Shown: positions 45,720-54,545 of the stretch, piece after piece
How the letters are laid out: each line of letters starts with the position of its first letter
Numbering within the stretch: the stretch's first letter is position 1
Assembly: GCA_040755835.1 (NCBI GenBank)
Contig: JBFMAB010000119.1
Span: 1 to 64,000, forward strand
Source of the DNA: JADLDB01 sp040755835
GTDB lineage: Bacteria > Myxococcota > Myxococcia > Myxococcales > Myxococcaceae
DNA length: 64,000 nucleotides
Reading direction: 5' to 3'
Program-made: the position numbers and the translations under genes
Notes under the pieces: model-generated
Told to the model about the DNA's origin: nothing
Database searches by the model: none
What the model saw: only the letters and a program-made list of their open reading frames with translations

Positions 45720-45989
45720 ATGAGCCTTGGCTCCGGGCGCTGCCACTACCACCCCGAGCGGTCGGGCCTCGGCATCTGCGTCGAGTGCCGGAACGTCATC
45801 TGCTCGGAGTGCACCACGCAGTTCGAAGGCATCAACCGGTGCGCGAAGTGCCTCGCGGCGCGGCTCGAGCGGGTGAAGAAGTCCGTCGCGCGCAACGACT
45901 GGTCGGCGGGGAACGTCCTGCTGGCCGTGGTGTCCCTCGCCCTCCTCTACGCCGGCTTCTACGGGCTGGCCGGACTCTTCACGCGCTAG
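45720..45989 (+). CDS. B-box-type zinc-finger protein with C-terminal membrane helix
   Basis: 89 residues. CHYHPERSGLGICVECRNVIC, then CTTQFEG and RCAKC: a B-box-like zinc finger with Cys and His at the family spacing, seen at the N-terminus of many bacterial membrane proteins. A single hydrophobic helix follows (NVLLAVVSLALLYAGFYGLAGLF). It ends five bases before the DUF4129 gene, so it likely opens that operon. Zinc binding is expected from the motif; the partner, protein or nucleic acid, is unknown. Confidence 0.85.
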   Translation: MSLGSGRCHYHPERSGLGICVECRNVICSECTTQFEGINRCAKCLAARLERVKKSVARNDWSAGNVLLAVVSLALLYAGFYGLAGLFTR

Positions 45990-45994
45990 AGGCC

Positions 45995-47806
45995 ATGTCC
46001 GTCGACGCGCTGGATCTCAAGCCCCGCGGACCGGTCGCGCTCTTCGACGCGGCGATCCGCGTGTGCGCGACGTCGAGCGGCGTGTGGGCGCTGACGCTGC
46101 CGGCCGGCGCGGCACTGGTGGCGGCGGTTTTCTCGGCGGTGGAGGCGGCGCGGCGCGGCGAGCCGCTGGCCGGCCCCGCGGCGGTGCTGACGGCGGCGTG
46201 GGCCTGGCGCGCCGTCTCCCAGGGCGCCGCCTGTCACTACCTCGAGCAGCAGCTCCTCGGTCCCGGAGAGCCGAGCACCCGGAGGAGCTTCCTCGCGGGC
46301 TTCAAGCGCGCCCCCAGCCTCGTCACCACCGCGTTCGTCGTGGCGGCGCTGAACCTGGTGCTGTGGCTTTTCACCGCGGGCATCGGCTTCTTCTTCTTCG
46401 GGGCGCAGGCGGCGGCGTACGCCACGGCCATGCGCGGCGAGGGCGGCGCGCTGCGCGTCTACGGCACCGCGTCGAAGCTGCTCGGGCCGGCGCGGCACAC
46501 GGCCGCGTGGGTGCGGCTCTGCGGATTGACGCAGCTCCTGGTGGGCCTCAACCTGCACCTCTTCATCGCGCTGCTCCTGTACCTCGGGCGCTCGGTGTTG
46601 GGGCTCGACCTCGTCTTCGTCGATCGCTTCGCGTCGTTGGACAACCCGACGTGGCTGGCCACGGTGGCGGCGATCACCTTCGCGCTCTACGAGCCGCTGC
46701 GCGCGGCGACCGGCACCTTGCTGCTCATCGACGGGCGCGTCCGGCAGGAAGGGCTCGACCTCGTCGCCGCGGTCGAGCAGCTGCCGCGGCGGCGCCGGCC
46801 GAAGGGCGTGCCGCTTTCCGCCGCGGTGCTGCTCGCGCTGCTGCTCCCGGGTGCGGCGAAGGCCTCGGCCCTGCGCGACCGCGTCGACCGCCTGCTGGTG
46901 AGCTGCTCGCTCGGCGAGGAGCTCGACACCCGCCCCTTCGACGCCGCCGGGCCGTCGGACCAGGCCGCGCTGACGCGCTTCGTCTCGCGCGTCGAGCGCC
47001 GCGCCTACGACGAGGAGGACTGCGACGGCGCCGTCGAAGAGCTCGCCACGGGCCTGCGGCTCATGAAGGACGCGCCCGCCGCCAGCGAGACGGACTCGGC
47101 GGTGTCACGAGACGCAGCGAAGGCGATTCTCGCGCGGCCGGAGTTCCAGCAGGCCCCGGTGCGGCCGAAGGAGGACACCGCCGAGGAAGACGAGTCGCCG
47201 AGCTGGTTCCGCAAGCTGTGGGACGACATCTGGAAGGCGATCTGGGAGTGGCTGCGCCGCCGCGAGCCCCGCGAGGCGCCCATCGATCTCCCCGACGGCG
47301 GCGGCTCCATGGCCGGCGCGAACGTGGTGATGCTGGTCGCCATCGCCTCGGTGGCCGGGGTGCTGCTCTCCATCCTCCTGCGGAACTGGAAGCGGAAGCG
47401 CCCCGCCGACGCCGCCGTGGACGAGAGCGGCGCGGTGTCCGAGACGGCGCTGTCCAGCGATCCGATGAGTGCGCTGTCGCGGCCGCCCGAGAGCTGGGCC
47501 GGCCTGGCCGACCAGCTCGCCGCCGCCGGGAACTTCCGCGAGGCGATCCGCCACCTGTACCTCGCGCTCCTCTCGCGGCTGCACCGCGACGGCGCCATCG
47601 ACTACGACCCGACGTTGAGCAACTGGGAGTACCTGTCCGCCTTCAAGGGCCCGGGCGAGCTGAAGCCGGCGTTTCGCGAGCTGACGCGCCGCTTCGACTT
47701 CGTCTGGTACGGGAACCTCGACGCCACCGCCACCAGCTACGCGGTGTTCCGCCAGACGGCGGGCCCGCTGCTCACCCCTCGCCCGGAGGGCGCGGACCGT
47801 GCGTGA
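45995..47806 (+). CDS. DUF4129-domain multi-pass membrane protein
   Basis: 603 residues. The N-terminal ~290 residues hold about six helices (ALTLPAGAALVAAVFSAV, LVTTAFVVAALNLVLWLF, LHLFIALLLYLGRSVLGL, LATVAAITFALYEPL). A soluble middle part follows a further hydrophobic stretch (LSAAVLLALLLPGAAKA), then a lone helix near 440-465 and the C-terminal DUF4129 domain (LAAAGNFREAIRHLYLALL, LSNWEYLSAF). DUF4129 proteins travel with MoxR ATPases and DUF58 proteins, as here, and in some species with transglutaminase-like enzymes. Its stop overlaps the next GTG by eight bases. Confidence 0.85.
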   Translation: MSVDALDLKPRGPVALFDAAIRVCATSSGVWALTLPAGAALVAAVFSAVEAARRGEPLAGPAAVLTAAWAWRAVSQGAACHYLEQQLLGPGEPSTRRSFLAGFKRAPSLVTTAFVVAALNLVLWLFTAGIGFFFFGAQAAAYATAMRGEGGALRVYGTASKLLGPARHTAAWVRLCGLTQLLVGLNLHLFIALLLYLGRSVLGLDLVFVDRFASLDNPTWLATVAAITFALYEPLRAATGTLLLIDGRVRQEGLDLVAAVEQLPRRRRPKGVPLSAAVLLALLLPGAAKASALRDRVDRLLVSCSLGEELDTRPFDAAGPSDQAALTRFVSRVERRAYDEEDCDGAVEELATGLRLMKDAPAASETDSAVSRDAAKAILARPEFQQAPVRPKEDTAEEDESPSWFRKLWDDIWKAIWEWLRRREPREAPIDLPDGGGSMAGANVVMLVAIASVAGVLLSILLRNWKRKRPADAAVDESGAVSETALSSDPMSALSRPPESWAGLADQLAAAGNFREAIRHLYLALLSRLHRDGAIDYDPTLSNWEYLSAFKGPGELKPAFRELTRRFDFVWYGNLDATATSYAVFRQTAGPLLTPRPEGADRA

Positions 47807-49076
47807 TCGCTTCCCGCTCCTGCTGCTCGGCGGCGTGCTGCTGCTCGCGGCGCTCGGCGCCTTCGTCTTGAAGGGCGCGCGCCGGGGCGCCTTCGCCGAT
47901 CGCCTGTCCAGCTTCCGCTCGGAGCCCGACGGCGCCCGCGCCCTCTTCCTCCTGCTCGCCGAGCACGGCCTGCCCGTCACGCGCAACCAGACGTCGCTCA
48001 CCGTCATCGAGCCGGGGCGGAACCTGATGATGCTCGGCGTGTCCTTCGAGGGAGAGCACGGCGACGACAAAGCGGCCTTCGACGGCTCCGACGCGGGCGT
48101 GCCGCCGGACGACGTCCGGGAGGACGAGGACGAGAAGGCGCGAGGTTACCAGGCGTTCCGCTCGCCGCCCGTGTCGAAGGAGGAGTCGGAGAAGCTGCTC
48201 GAGCACGTGCGCAACGGCGCGACGCTGGTCTTCGCCCCGGCCAGCTTCCGCGACAACCCGCTGCTCGACGCGCTGGACGTGTACCTGGTGCGCGCCGACG
48301 CGACGCTGGGCGTGCGGACGCTCGTGCCCGCGCTGCCCAGCCGCTTCACCGCCGGCGTGGAGCGCGTGGAGGCGAAGGTGAAGGCCTTCCTCGACCTGCC
48401 GCCGGACGCCGTGCCGCTGCTGGTGGATGACACGCTGGAAGAGGTGGCGGTGGCGCTGCTGCCGTGGGGCCAGGGGCAGTTCATCATCCTCGGCGCACCC
48501 GAGCTGGCGACGAACGCGGCGCTCGCGCGGGCGGACAACGCGCAGTGGTGGCTCACGGTAGGTCGCGCGCTCACCGACGGCGGCACGCTGGCCTTCGACG
48601 AGTTCCACCACGGCTTCACCGGCGATCGCTCCATGGGCGAGTTCGCCGCGCGCTACGGGCTGCACTTCGCCTTCGCGCAGCTGATGCTGGGCGTGGCCTT
48701 CTGGGCGCTCGCGCTGCGCCGCTTCGGCCGCCCGCGCGCGCCGAAGGAAGAGCTGCGGCTGGGCAGCACCGATGCGCTGTTCGCCACGAGCCGTCTGTAC
48801 CGCGAAGGCCGGCACCACGGGCACGCGGCCGCCTCCATCGCCCGGGAGCTCGCGGCGGAGATGGCGACGCGCGCCGGCGTGCCTGGCAAGAGCACGCCCG
48901 CCGAGATCGGGGCGGCGCTCGAGCTGCGTGGCCGGAAAGACCTGGCCCGCGCGCTGCTCGACGTGGCGCGCGCCGCGGCGGCCGCGGCCAGCGAAGACGA
49001 CGTGCGCGACGTGGCCCGGCTGGCCGCGCTCGCGCGGCAACACCTTCACCGACAGCCCCGAGGAATACCTGTATGA
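47799..49076 (+). CDS. DUF4350-domain membrane protein
   Basis: 425 residues from GTG 47799 (RDRFPLLLLGGVLLLAALGAF). N-terminal membrane helix; then a GATase-like/DUF4350 domain: SSFRSEPDGARALFLLLAEHGLPV, an acidic loop (DDVREDEDEKA), LLEHVRNGATLVFAPA, GQFIILGAPELATN and LAFDEFHHGF; then a second hydrophobic helix (FAFAQLMLGVAFWALAL) and a cytoplasmic tail with ARELAAEMATRAG. DUF4350 is a fixed companion of DUF4129 and MoxR in myxobacteria. The stop overlaps the MoxR ATG (ATGA). Function unknown. Confidence 0.83.
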   Translation: MRDRFPLLLLGGVLLLAALGAFVLKGARRGAFADRLSSFRSEPDGARALFLLLAEHGLPVTRNQTSLTVIEPGRNLMMLGVSFEGEHGDDKAAFDGSDAGVPPDDVREDEDEKARGYQAFRSPPVSKEESEKLLEHVRNGATLVFAPASFRDNPLLDALDVYLVRADATLGVRTLVPALPSRFTAGVERVEAKVKAFLDLPPDAVPLLVDDTLEEVAVALLPWGQGQFIILGAPELATNAALARADNAQWWLTVGRALTDGGTLAFDEFHHGFTGDRSMGEFAARYGLHFAFAQLMLGVAFWALALRRFGRPRAPKEELRLGSTDALFATSRLYREGRHHGHAAASIARELAAEMATRAGVPGKSTPAEIGAALELRGRKDLARALLDVARAAAAAASEDDVRDVARLAALARQHLHRQPRGIPV

Positions 49077-50071
49077 CGCCCACCGGTGGTCCCGTTCCGC
49101 CCGCGCCCGGCTCCGGCGCGGTGGCGCTCGCCAACCGCCTGCGCGAAGCCGGCCTCGCGGAGATCCGCAAGGCCGTCGTCGGCCAGGACGAGGCGCTCGA
49201 GCTGATGCTGTGCGGCCTCATCGCCGGCGGCCACGTGCTGCTGGAAGGCGTGCCCGGCGTGGCGAAGACGCTCATGGCGCGGGCGCTGGCCCGCACCGTG
49301 AGCGCCGAGTTCAAGCGCATCCAGTTCACGCCGGACCTGATGCCCGCCGACATCCTCGGCACGAGCATCTTCGACCTGAAGACGCAGTCCTTCGTGCTGG
49401 TGCGGGGGCCGATCTTCACGGACTTGCTACTGGCCGACGAGATCAACCGCGCCCCGGCGAAGACGCAATCGGCGCTGCTCGAGGCGATGCAGGAGCGCAG
49501 CGTGTCGCTCGAGGGCAAGCTGAGCCAGCTGTCGCCCATCTTCACCGTGTTCGCCACGCAGAACCCGGTCGAGTCCGAAGGCACCTACCCGCTGCCCGAG
49601 GCGCAGCTCGATCGCTTCCTCTTCAAGATCGAGGTGGGCTACCCGACGGACCAGGAGGAAGAAGACATCCTCGTGGCGGTGAACCGCGGCTTCGACTCGG
49701 GCGACCTCGAGCGCGCGGGGGTGCGGCCCGCGATGACGCGCGAGGAGGTGCTGCAGGCGCGCGCGGCCATGGCCGAGGTGACGATCGAGGCGCCGGTGCT
49801 GTCCTATGTGCGGAAGCTGGTGGCCGCGACGCGGCGATCGCCGCGGATCCGCCTCGGGGCCGGGCCGCGCGCCGCGGTGCACCTCTTGCTCGCGGCGAAG
49901 GCGCTGGCGGCGCTGCGCGGCCGCGGCTTCGTGACGCCCGACGACGTGCGGTACCTGGCCGGCCCGGTGCTGAAGCACCGTCTGCTGCTCTCTCCCGACG
50001 CGGAGCTGGACGGCGCCACCCCGGCCGACGTGCTGCGCGAAGTCGTAGGCTCGGTCGAAGTCCCCCGGTGA
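49073..50071 (+). CDS. MoxR-family AAA+ ATPase
   Basis: 332 residues. Walker A EGVPGVAKT near 59-67, Walker B LLADEINRAP, sensor-1 FATQNPVESEGTYPLPEAQLDRF, and the lid with GPRAAVHLLLAAKALA. MoxR ATPases act as chaperones or metal/cofactor insertases on von Willebrand-A proteins; the adjacent DUF58 protein is the expected client. Overlaps the DUF4350 gene upstream and lies seven bases before the DUF58 gene. Confidence 0.95.
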   Translation: MTPTGGPVPPAPGSGAVALANRLREAGLAEIRKAVVGQDEALELMLCGLIAGGHVLLEGVPGVAKTLMARALARTVSAEFKRIQFTPDLMPADILGTSIFDLKTQSFVLVRGPIFTDLLLADEINRAPAKTQSALLEAMQERSVSLEGKLSQLSPIFTVFATQNPVESEGTYPLPEAQLDRFLFKIEVGYPTDQEEEDILVAVNRGFDSGDLERAGVRPAMTREEVLQARAAMAEVTIEAPVLSYVRKLVAATRRSPRIRLGAGPRAAVHLLLAAKALAALRGRGFVTPDDVRYLAGPVLKHRLLLSPDAELDGATPADVLREVVGSVEVPR

Positions 50072-50078
50072 CGGCGCG

Positions 50079-51386
50079 ATGATCCCCACCGGCCGCCTCT
50101 GGCTCACCCTGTGCCTCCTCGCGCTCCCCACCATCGTGGCCGGGTTCATCGAGGGCGTGTGGCCGCTGGTGCTGTTGCTGGACGCGGTGGTGGTGGCGCT
50201 CGGCGTGTCCGACTTCCTCTCGGCCCGCGGGACGAAGGTGCAGGTCTGGCGGGAGCTGCCGGCGCGCCTGCAGGTCGGCGTGGCGAACCGCATCGAGCTG
50301 CACGTGGTGAACCCGGGCGCGCGCGCGCGGCGGCTGGCGCTGAAGGACGACGCGCCTGACGACTTCACGGTGGACCGCGAGGTGTCGACGCTCGCCGTGT
50401 CGGCGAAGAGCCGCGCGCGGCTGCACTACCTGGCGACGCCCGAGAAGCGTGGGCGCTTCGCGTTCGGCGATCTCCACGTGCGCGTGCTGGGCCCGCTGGG
50501 CCTCGCGTGGCACGAGCGCCGGCTGCCGGCCGCGGTGGAGGTCAGCGTCTTCCCCGACATGCGCGGGGCGAGCCGGCTGCTGCTGTCGGACGCCGCGTTG
50601 GACCTCGTCAACCTCGGCCTGCGGCAGCTGCGGCGCGACGGGCGCGGCTCGGAGTTCGCCCGCCTCCGCGACTACGCGCAGGGCGACAGCGTGCGGGACG
50701 TGGACTGGAAGGCGACGGCGCGGCGTGGCCGCCCGGTGACGCGCGTCATGGAGTCGGAGCGCAGCCAGACGGTGCTGATCGGCGTCGACGCCGGCCGCTC
50801 GATGGCGGCGCGAGTGGACGGGCTGACCAAGCTCGATCACGCGGTGAACGCGGCGCTCTTCCTCGCCTTCGTCGCGGTGAAGAACGGCGATCGCGTCGGC
50901 CTGGTGGTGTTCGCCGACGGCGTGAAGTCGTACCTCGCGCCGGGCTCGGGCCGCCTGCAGTACCGGAAGATCGTCGACGCGCTCTACACCGCGAAGACGA
51001 CCCTGACGTACGTGGACTACCTGGCGCTCTTCAAGGAGCTGAACGTGCGGCTGGTGAAGCGCAGCCTCTTGTGCGTCTTCACGGACTTCATCGACGAGGA
51101 CCAGGCGGCCACCATGGTGGACCCGCTGCGGCGCCTCGCGAAGCGCCACGTTCCGCTGTGCCTGTCGGTGAAGGATGCGGCGCTGGCGCGGCTGCTCACC
51201 ACGGCGCCGCCGGATGCGGAGACGGCCTACCAGCACGCGGTGGCCAGCGAGCTGTTGTTGGAGCGGGAAGCGATGAAGCGGAAGGTGGGGCAGGATGGCG
51301 TGACGGTGGTGGACGTCGAGGCGAGCGAGCTGGGCGTCGCGGCGGTGAACAAGTACCTCGAGATCAAGGCGCGCGGGGCGCTGTAG
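50079..51386 (+). CDS. DUF58 protein with vWA-like domain
   Basis: 435 residues. Two N-terminal membrane helices (LWLTLCLLALPTIVAGF, VWPLVLLLDAVVVALGV), a beta domain, then the DUF58 signature GSEFARLRDYAQGDSVRDVDW and a vWA-like fold with LIGVDAGRSM as the variant MIDAS, followed by FTDFIDE. The substrate of the MoxR ATPase in the usual model. Such clusters have been linked to envelope stress, cell shape and predation-related traits in various bacteria, but no role can be read from the sequence. Confidence 0.9.
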   Translation: MIPTGRLWLTLCLLALPTIVAGFIEGVWPLVLLLDAVVVALGVSDFLSARGTKVQVWRELPARLQVGVANRIELHVVNPGARARRLALKDDAPDDFTVDREVSTLAVSAKSRARLHYLATPEKRGRFAFGDLHVRVLGPLGLAWHERRLPAAVEVSVFPDMRGASRLLLSDAALDLVNLGLRQLRRDGRGSEFARLRDYAQGDSVRDVDWKATARRGRPVTRVMESERSQTVLIGVDAGRSMAARVDGLTKLDHAVNAALFLAFVAVKNGDRVGLVVFADGVKSYLAPGSGRLQYRKIVDALYTAKTTLTYVDYLALFKELNVRLVKRSLLCVFTDFIDEDQAATMVDPLRRLAKRHVPLCLSVKDAALARLLTTAPPDAETAYQHAVASELLLEREAMKRKVGQDGVTVVDVEASELGVAAVNKYLEIKARGAL

Positions 51387-51395
51387 GAGCGAGCG

Positions 51396-51941
51396 ATGAA
51401 GGTCTTCTGTCCCAACTGTGGCAGCGACAACGACGGGATGCCGGGCGGCCGCGTGACGTGCAAGGCGTGCACGGCCAGCTTCGAGGTGCCGCGGCAGGAC
51501 GCGCCGCCCAGCGGCACCACCGGTGGGCCGTCGTCGGCGCCCTTCCCCACGTCGATGCCGGCGAACCCGCCCACCAGCCAGCCGTGGCCGGGCACGGGCA
51601 GCGCCCCGCCCGGCGGTCCGTCGAGCGGGCAGACGGGCGGCGGTTGGGTGGGCGGCGGCGCGCCGCACAGCCAGCCGATCTCCACGTTCGCGAACCCGTC
51701 CTCGTCGATGCCCGTGGTGAACAACACCCTGGCGATCGTCTCGCTGGTGCTGGGGATTCTCTGCTGCATCCCCTTCTCCGGCATCGCCGCGATCATCACC
51801 GGCGTCATCGCGCGCAACCAGATCGCCGCGTCGGGTGGTCAGCAGAAGGGCGGCGAGCTGGCGATGGTGGGCATCGTGCTGGGCGCGCTGGGCATGCTGC
51901 TCGGCGTGATCGGCGTGGTGGCCGGGGCGATCGGCAAGTAG
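51396..51941 (+). CDS. Zinc-ribbon DUF4190 membrane protein
   Basis: 181 residues. N-terminal zinc ribbon (MKVFCPNCGSDNDG...VTCKACTASF), a Pro/Gly/Ser linker of about 75 residues, then two hydrophobic helices of the DUF4190 type (LAIVSLVLGILCCIPFSGIAAIITG and AMVGIVLGALGMLLGVIGVVAGAIG). Nine bases after the DUF58 gene, so the last gene of the run. The cluster thus begins and ends with a small zinc-finger membrane protein, which is unusual. Function unknown. Confidence 0.87.
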   Translation: MKVFCPNCGSDNDGMPGGRVTCKACTASFEVPRQDAPPSGTTGGPSSAPFPTSMPANPPTSQPWPGTGSAPPGGPSSGQTGGGWVGGGAPHSQPISTFANPSSSMPVVNNTLAIVSLVLGILCCIPFSGIAAIITGVIARNQIAASGGQQKGGELAMVGIVLGALGMLLGVIGVVAGAIGK

Positions 51942-51944
51942 CGG

Positions 51945-52103
51945 TCAGCGGACCAAACGCGGTGAAGCTGCCGCCGTCGCGCGCGCGAGCTCTGCGCGCG
52001 TGTCCTCGCGGAAGGGGCGCTGCACCGAGGCGTCACCGACGATTCCCATGCAGCGCTCGGCGCCCGGGCGACCGAACGGACACTCGAGCCGCCGGAGCTC
52101 GCT
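51945..52103 (-). pseudogene. Possible coding relic next to pbpC
   Basis: A minus-strand frame, different from pbpC's, runs about 53 codons to a TGA at 51945 and encodes ECPFGRPGAERCMGIVGDA and then PFREDTRAELARA. Third-position GC is high but lower than in true neighbours. The only ATG would give 33 residues; upstream the frame runs into pbpC. It may be the tail of a lost gene, or chance. Confidence 0.25.
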
Positions 52104-54489
52104 AGAGCCGCCCTTCCTCGCGGACGAGGAAGCGCACGGCGTCCAGCACGCGGCCCTGGGCGTCGCGCACCTCGAGCGTGTGCTGGCCGCGCGTCGCGGG
52201 GATGCGGCCGGTGAAGGGCGGCGTCAAGGTGGTGTCGGCTGCCCCGTCCACCACCAGCGTCAGCGCGCCCAGCGTCGGCGTCGCGCGGACGCGCACGGGG
52301 ATCGCCTGGTCCGCGAGCGGCAGGTCGGCCAGCAGGAGAAACTCGTCGCCCTTCGCCGGGTGGAGGATCTGCACGGGCTTTCCGGCGTCTGACGCGTGGC
52401 CCTCGCCGAGGCACATCGCGGCCAGCCAGGGCTCGCGCGAGACGCCTTCGTTGCGGGCCCAGTCGTAGAAGTCGAGGCCGAGGTCGACGAGCCGGCCTTC
52501 GGCGGCGGCGAGCTGCAGGCAGCGCTTCTCGAGTTCCTCGGACAGGCCGTCTGCGAGGTGGCCGTGCATCGCGCAGTCGTGCGTGGGCTGCGTGCCGTCG
52601 ATGAAGAGCTCCTCCATGGCGCCGGGGCACGACGGGCCGGCCAACTCGCCCGACAGCGGACAGACGCGCGCCGAGGCGAGGCCGCGGCGATCGACGAGCG
52701 GCGCAGGCGCGAGGCCCTCCATCGCCCGCGTCATCACGCGCTTGAAGACGGGCCCGGCGCCGGTGATGCCCGAGACGTGCACCATCGGCGTGCCGTCGAA
52801 GTTCCCCGCCCATACCGCGACGGTGCGCTCCTTCGTGAAACCCACGGTCCAGTTGTCGGAGTAGCCCTTCGAGGTCCCCGTCTTCGCCGCCGCGGGGAAC
52901 GGCAGCCGCAGCGCGTTGTCGAGGCCGAAGGCGCGGGCGCGGGCGGCGTTGTCCGAGAGGATGTGCGTCACCAGCGCGACGGCGCGCGCGTCGGCGAAGC
53001 GGCGGGGCTTCAGCTCGGCGCGCACCTCGAGCTCGGTGCCGTCGGCCTTCCACGCGCGCAGCACCGGACGCAGGGGCTCGAGGCGCCCGCCGCGCGAGAG
53101 TCCAGAGTAGGCGCGCGCCACTTCCCACAGCGACACCTCGCCATTGCCCAGCGCGAGGCCCAGCCCGTAGTGCTCGGCGCCCTTCGACAGCGACTCGAAA
53201 CCCGCCTGGCGCAGCACGTCGAGCGCCTGCGACAGCCCGACGTCGTCGGCCACGCGCACGGCGGGCACGTTGTAGCTGTTGGCGAGCGCCTCGCGCGCGC
53301 GCACCGGGCCGTGAAGGCGGCGGTCGTAGTTCTTCGGCGCGTAGGCGCCCCTGGGCGCGCCGAAGGCCGTCTCGAGATCGGGGATGACGGTGGCCGGCGT
53401 GTAGCCGGTGCGGAACGCCTCGGCGTAGACGAAGGGCTTGAGCGCCGAGCCCGGCTGCCGCTTCATCTGCAGCCCGTCGTTCTGCCCGCCGATGGAGGCG
53501 TCGAAGAAGTCGGCGGAGCCCACGTAGGCGAGCACCTCGCCGGTCGCGTTGTCGACGACGACGGCGGCGGCGCTGGAGACGCGGCGCTCGGCGAGGCGCG
53601 ACACCTCCTCGGCGATCTGCGTCTCCACCATCGGCTGCGCGCGGGGATCGAGCGACGTCTGCACCACCGCTGCGTCGCGGAGGCCCCAGGCGTCGAGGTG
53701 GCTGGCGACGAACTCCACGAAGTGCGGCGCGCGGAAGGCGGCGGTGAAGGCCGTGAGGTCGAGCGGCGTCGAGCGCGCCTCCGCCACCGCCGGGGCCTCG
53801 GCCAGCCCGGTCGCCGCGAGCCGATCGAGCACCCAGCCGCGCCGGCCCTCGAGCGCCTTCGGCTTGCGGTACGGGTTGTACGCCGTCGGCCCGCGGGGGA
53901 TCGCCGCGAGCATGGCCGCCTGCCCCAGCGAGAGGTGCTGCGCCTTCTTGCCGAAGTACAGCTGCGCGGCCGCCTCGAGCCCGAAGGTGTTGTTCCCGAA
54001 GGGCACGCGGTTCAGGTACTGCGTGAGGATCTCGTCCTTCGACAGGTGCGCCTCGAGGCGCAGCGCCCACAGCGCCTCCTGCAGCTTGCCGGCGAAGGTG
54101 CGCTCGCGCGGGACGAGCGTGCGGGCGAGCTGCTGGGAGATGGTGCTGCCGCCGGACACCACGCGGCCCGCGCGCAGGTTCTGCCACGCGGCGCGCACGA
54201 TGGCCGACGGCGAGACGCCGAGGTGGCCGTAGAAACCGTGATCCTCGGCGGCGAGAAACGCGGCGCGCACGTGCGGGGGGATCTCCTCCGCCGTGAGCGG
54301 CGTGGAGCGACCGTCGGCCGCGCTGCGCAGCTCGCGCAAGAGGCCCCCGTCGCGATCGAGCAGCTTCACCGAGACGATCGGCCGATAGTCGAGCAGCCCG
54401 TCGGGGAGCGGCGCGGCGATGAAGGCGAGCACCGGCACCAGCGCGAGCAGCGCGAGCACCAGCGTCACCTTCACGACTCGCCTTCGCAT
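52102..54489 (-). CDS. pbpC: Penicillin-binding protein 1C
   Basis: 795 residues from ATG 54489. One N-terminal membrane helix (VVKVTLVLALLALVPVLAFIAA), then the glycosyltransferase-51 domain with catalytic Glu in FLAAEDHGFYGHLGV near 81 and GGSTISQQLAR, then the transpeptidase with the Ser-x-x-Lys nucleophile in PGSALKPF near 346, SYN in ANSYNVPAVR and KTG in AAKTGTSKGY near 535. The C-terminal ~90 residues are the PBP1C-specific domain with CPLSGELAGPSCP before it. Follows the alpha-2-macroglobulin gene by 56 bases, the same pairing as E. coli yfhM-pbpC: the pair is thought to repair peptidoglycan while trapping attacking proteases. Confidence 0.95.
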   Translation of the reverse strand: MRRRVVKVTLVLALLALVPVLAFIAAPLPDGLLDYRPIVSVKLLDRDGGLLRELRSAADGRSTPLTAEEIPPHVRAAFLAAEDHGFYGHLGVSPSAIVRAAWQNLRAGRVVSGGSTISQQLARTLVPRERTFAGKLQEALWALRLEAHLSKDEILTQYLNRVPFGNNTFGLEAAAQLYFGKKAQHLSLGQAAMLAAIPRGPTAYNPYRKPKALEGRRGWVLDRLAATGLAEAPAVAEARSTPLDLTAFTAAFRAPHFVEFVASHLDAWGLRDAAVVQTSLDPRAQPMVETQIAEEVSRLAERRVSSAAAVVVDNATGEVLAYVGSADFFDASIGGQNDGLQMKRQPGSALKPFVYAEAFRTGYTPATVIPDLETAFGAPRGAYAPKNYDRRLHGPVRAREALANSYNVPAVRVADDVGLSQALDVLRQAGFESLSKGAEHYGLGLALGNGEVSLWEVARAYSGLSRGGRLEPLRPVLRAWKADGTELEVRAELKPRRFADARAVALVTHILSDNAARARAFGLDNALRLPFPAAAKTGTSKGYSDNWTVGFTKERTVAVWAGNFDGTPMVHVSGITGAGPVFKRVMTRAMEGLAPAPLVDRRGLASARVCPLSGELAGPSCPGAMEELFIDGTQPTHDCAMHGHLADGLSEELEKRCLQLAAAEGRLVDLGLDFYDWARNEGVSREPWLAAMCLGEGHASDAGKPVQILHPAKGDEFLLLADLPLADQAIPVRVRATPTLGALTLVVDGAADTTLTPPFTGRIPATRGQHTLEVRDAQGRVLDAVRFLVREEGRL

Positions 54490-54515
54490 CGGTACTGTCC
54501 ATTCTCTCCGGCCCA

Positions 54516-54532
54516 CTCCCCCGATGGGGGAG
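54516..54532. repeat. Palindrome between the alpha-2-macroglobulin gene and pbpC
   Basis: CTCCCCC-GAT-GGGGGAG, a perfect 7-bp stem, flanked by imperfect CTCTCC/GGGAGA arms. It has the look of the short C-rich palindromes scattered between genes in many high-GC genomes, and no T-run follows. It may tune the pbpC share of the transcript. Confidence 0.5.
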
Positions 54533-54545
54533 AGGGAGACAGGGG

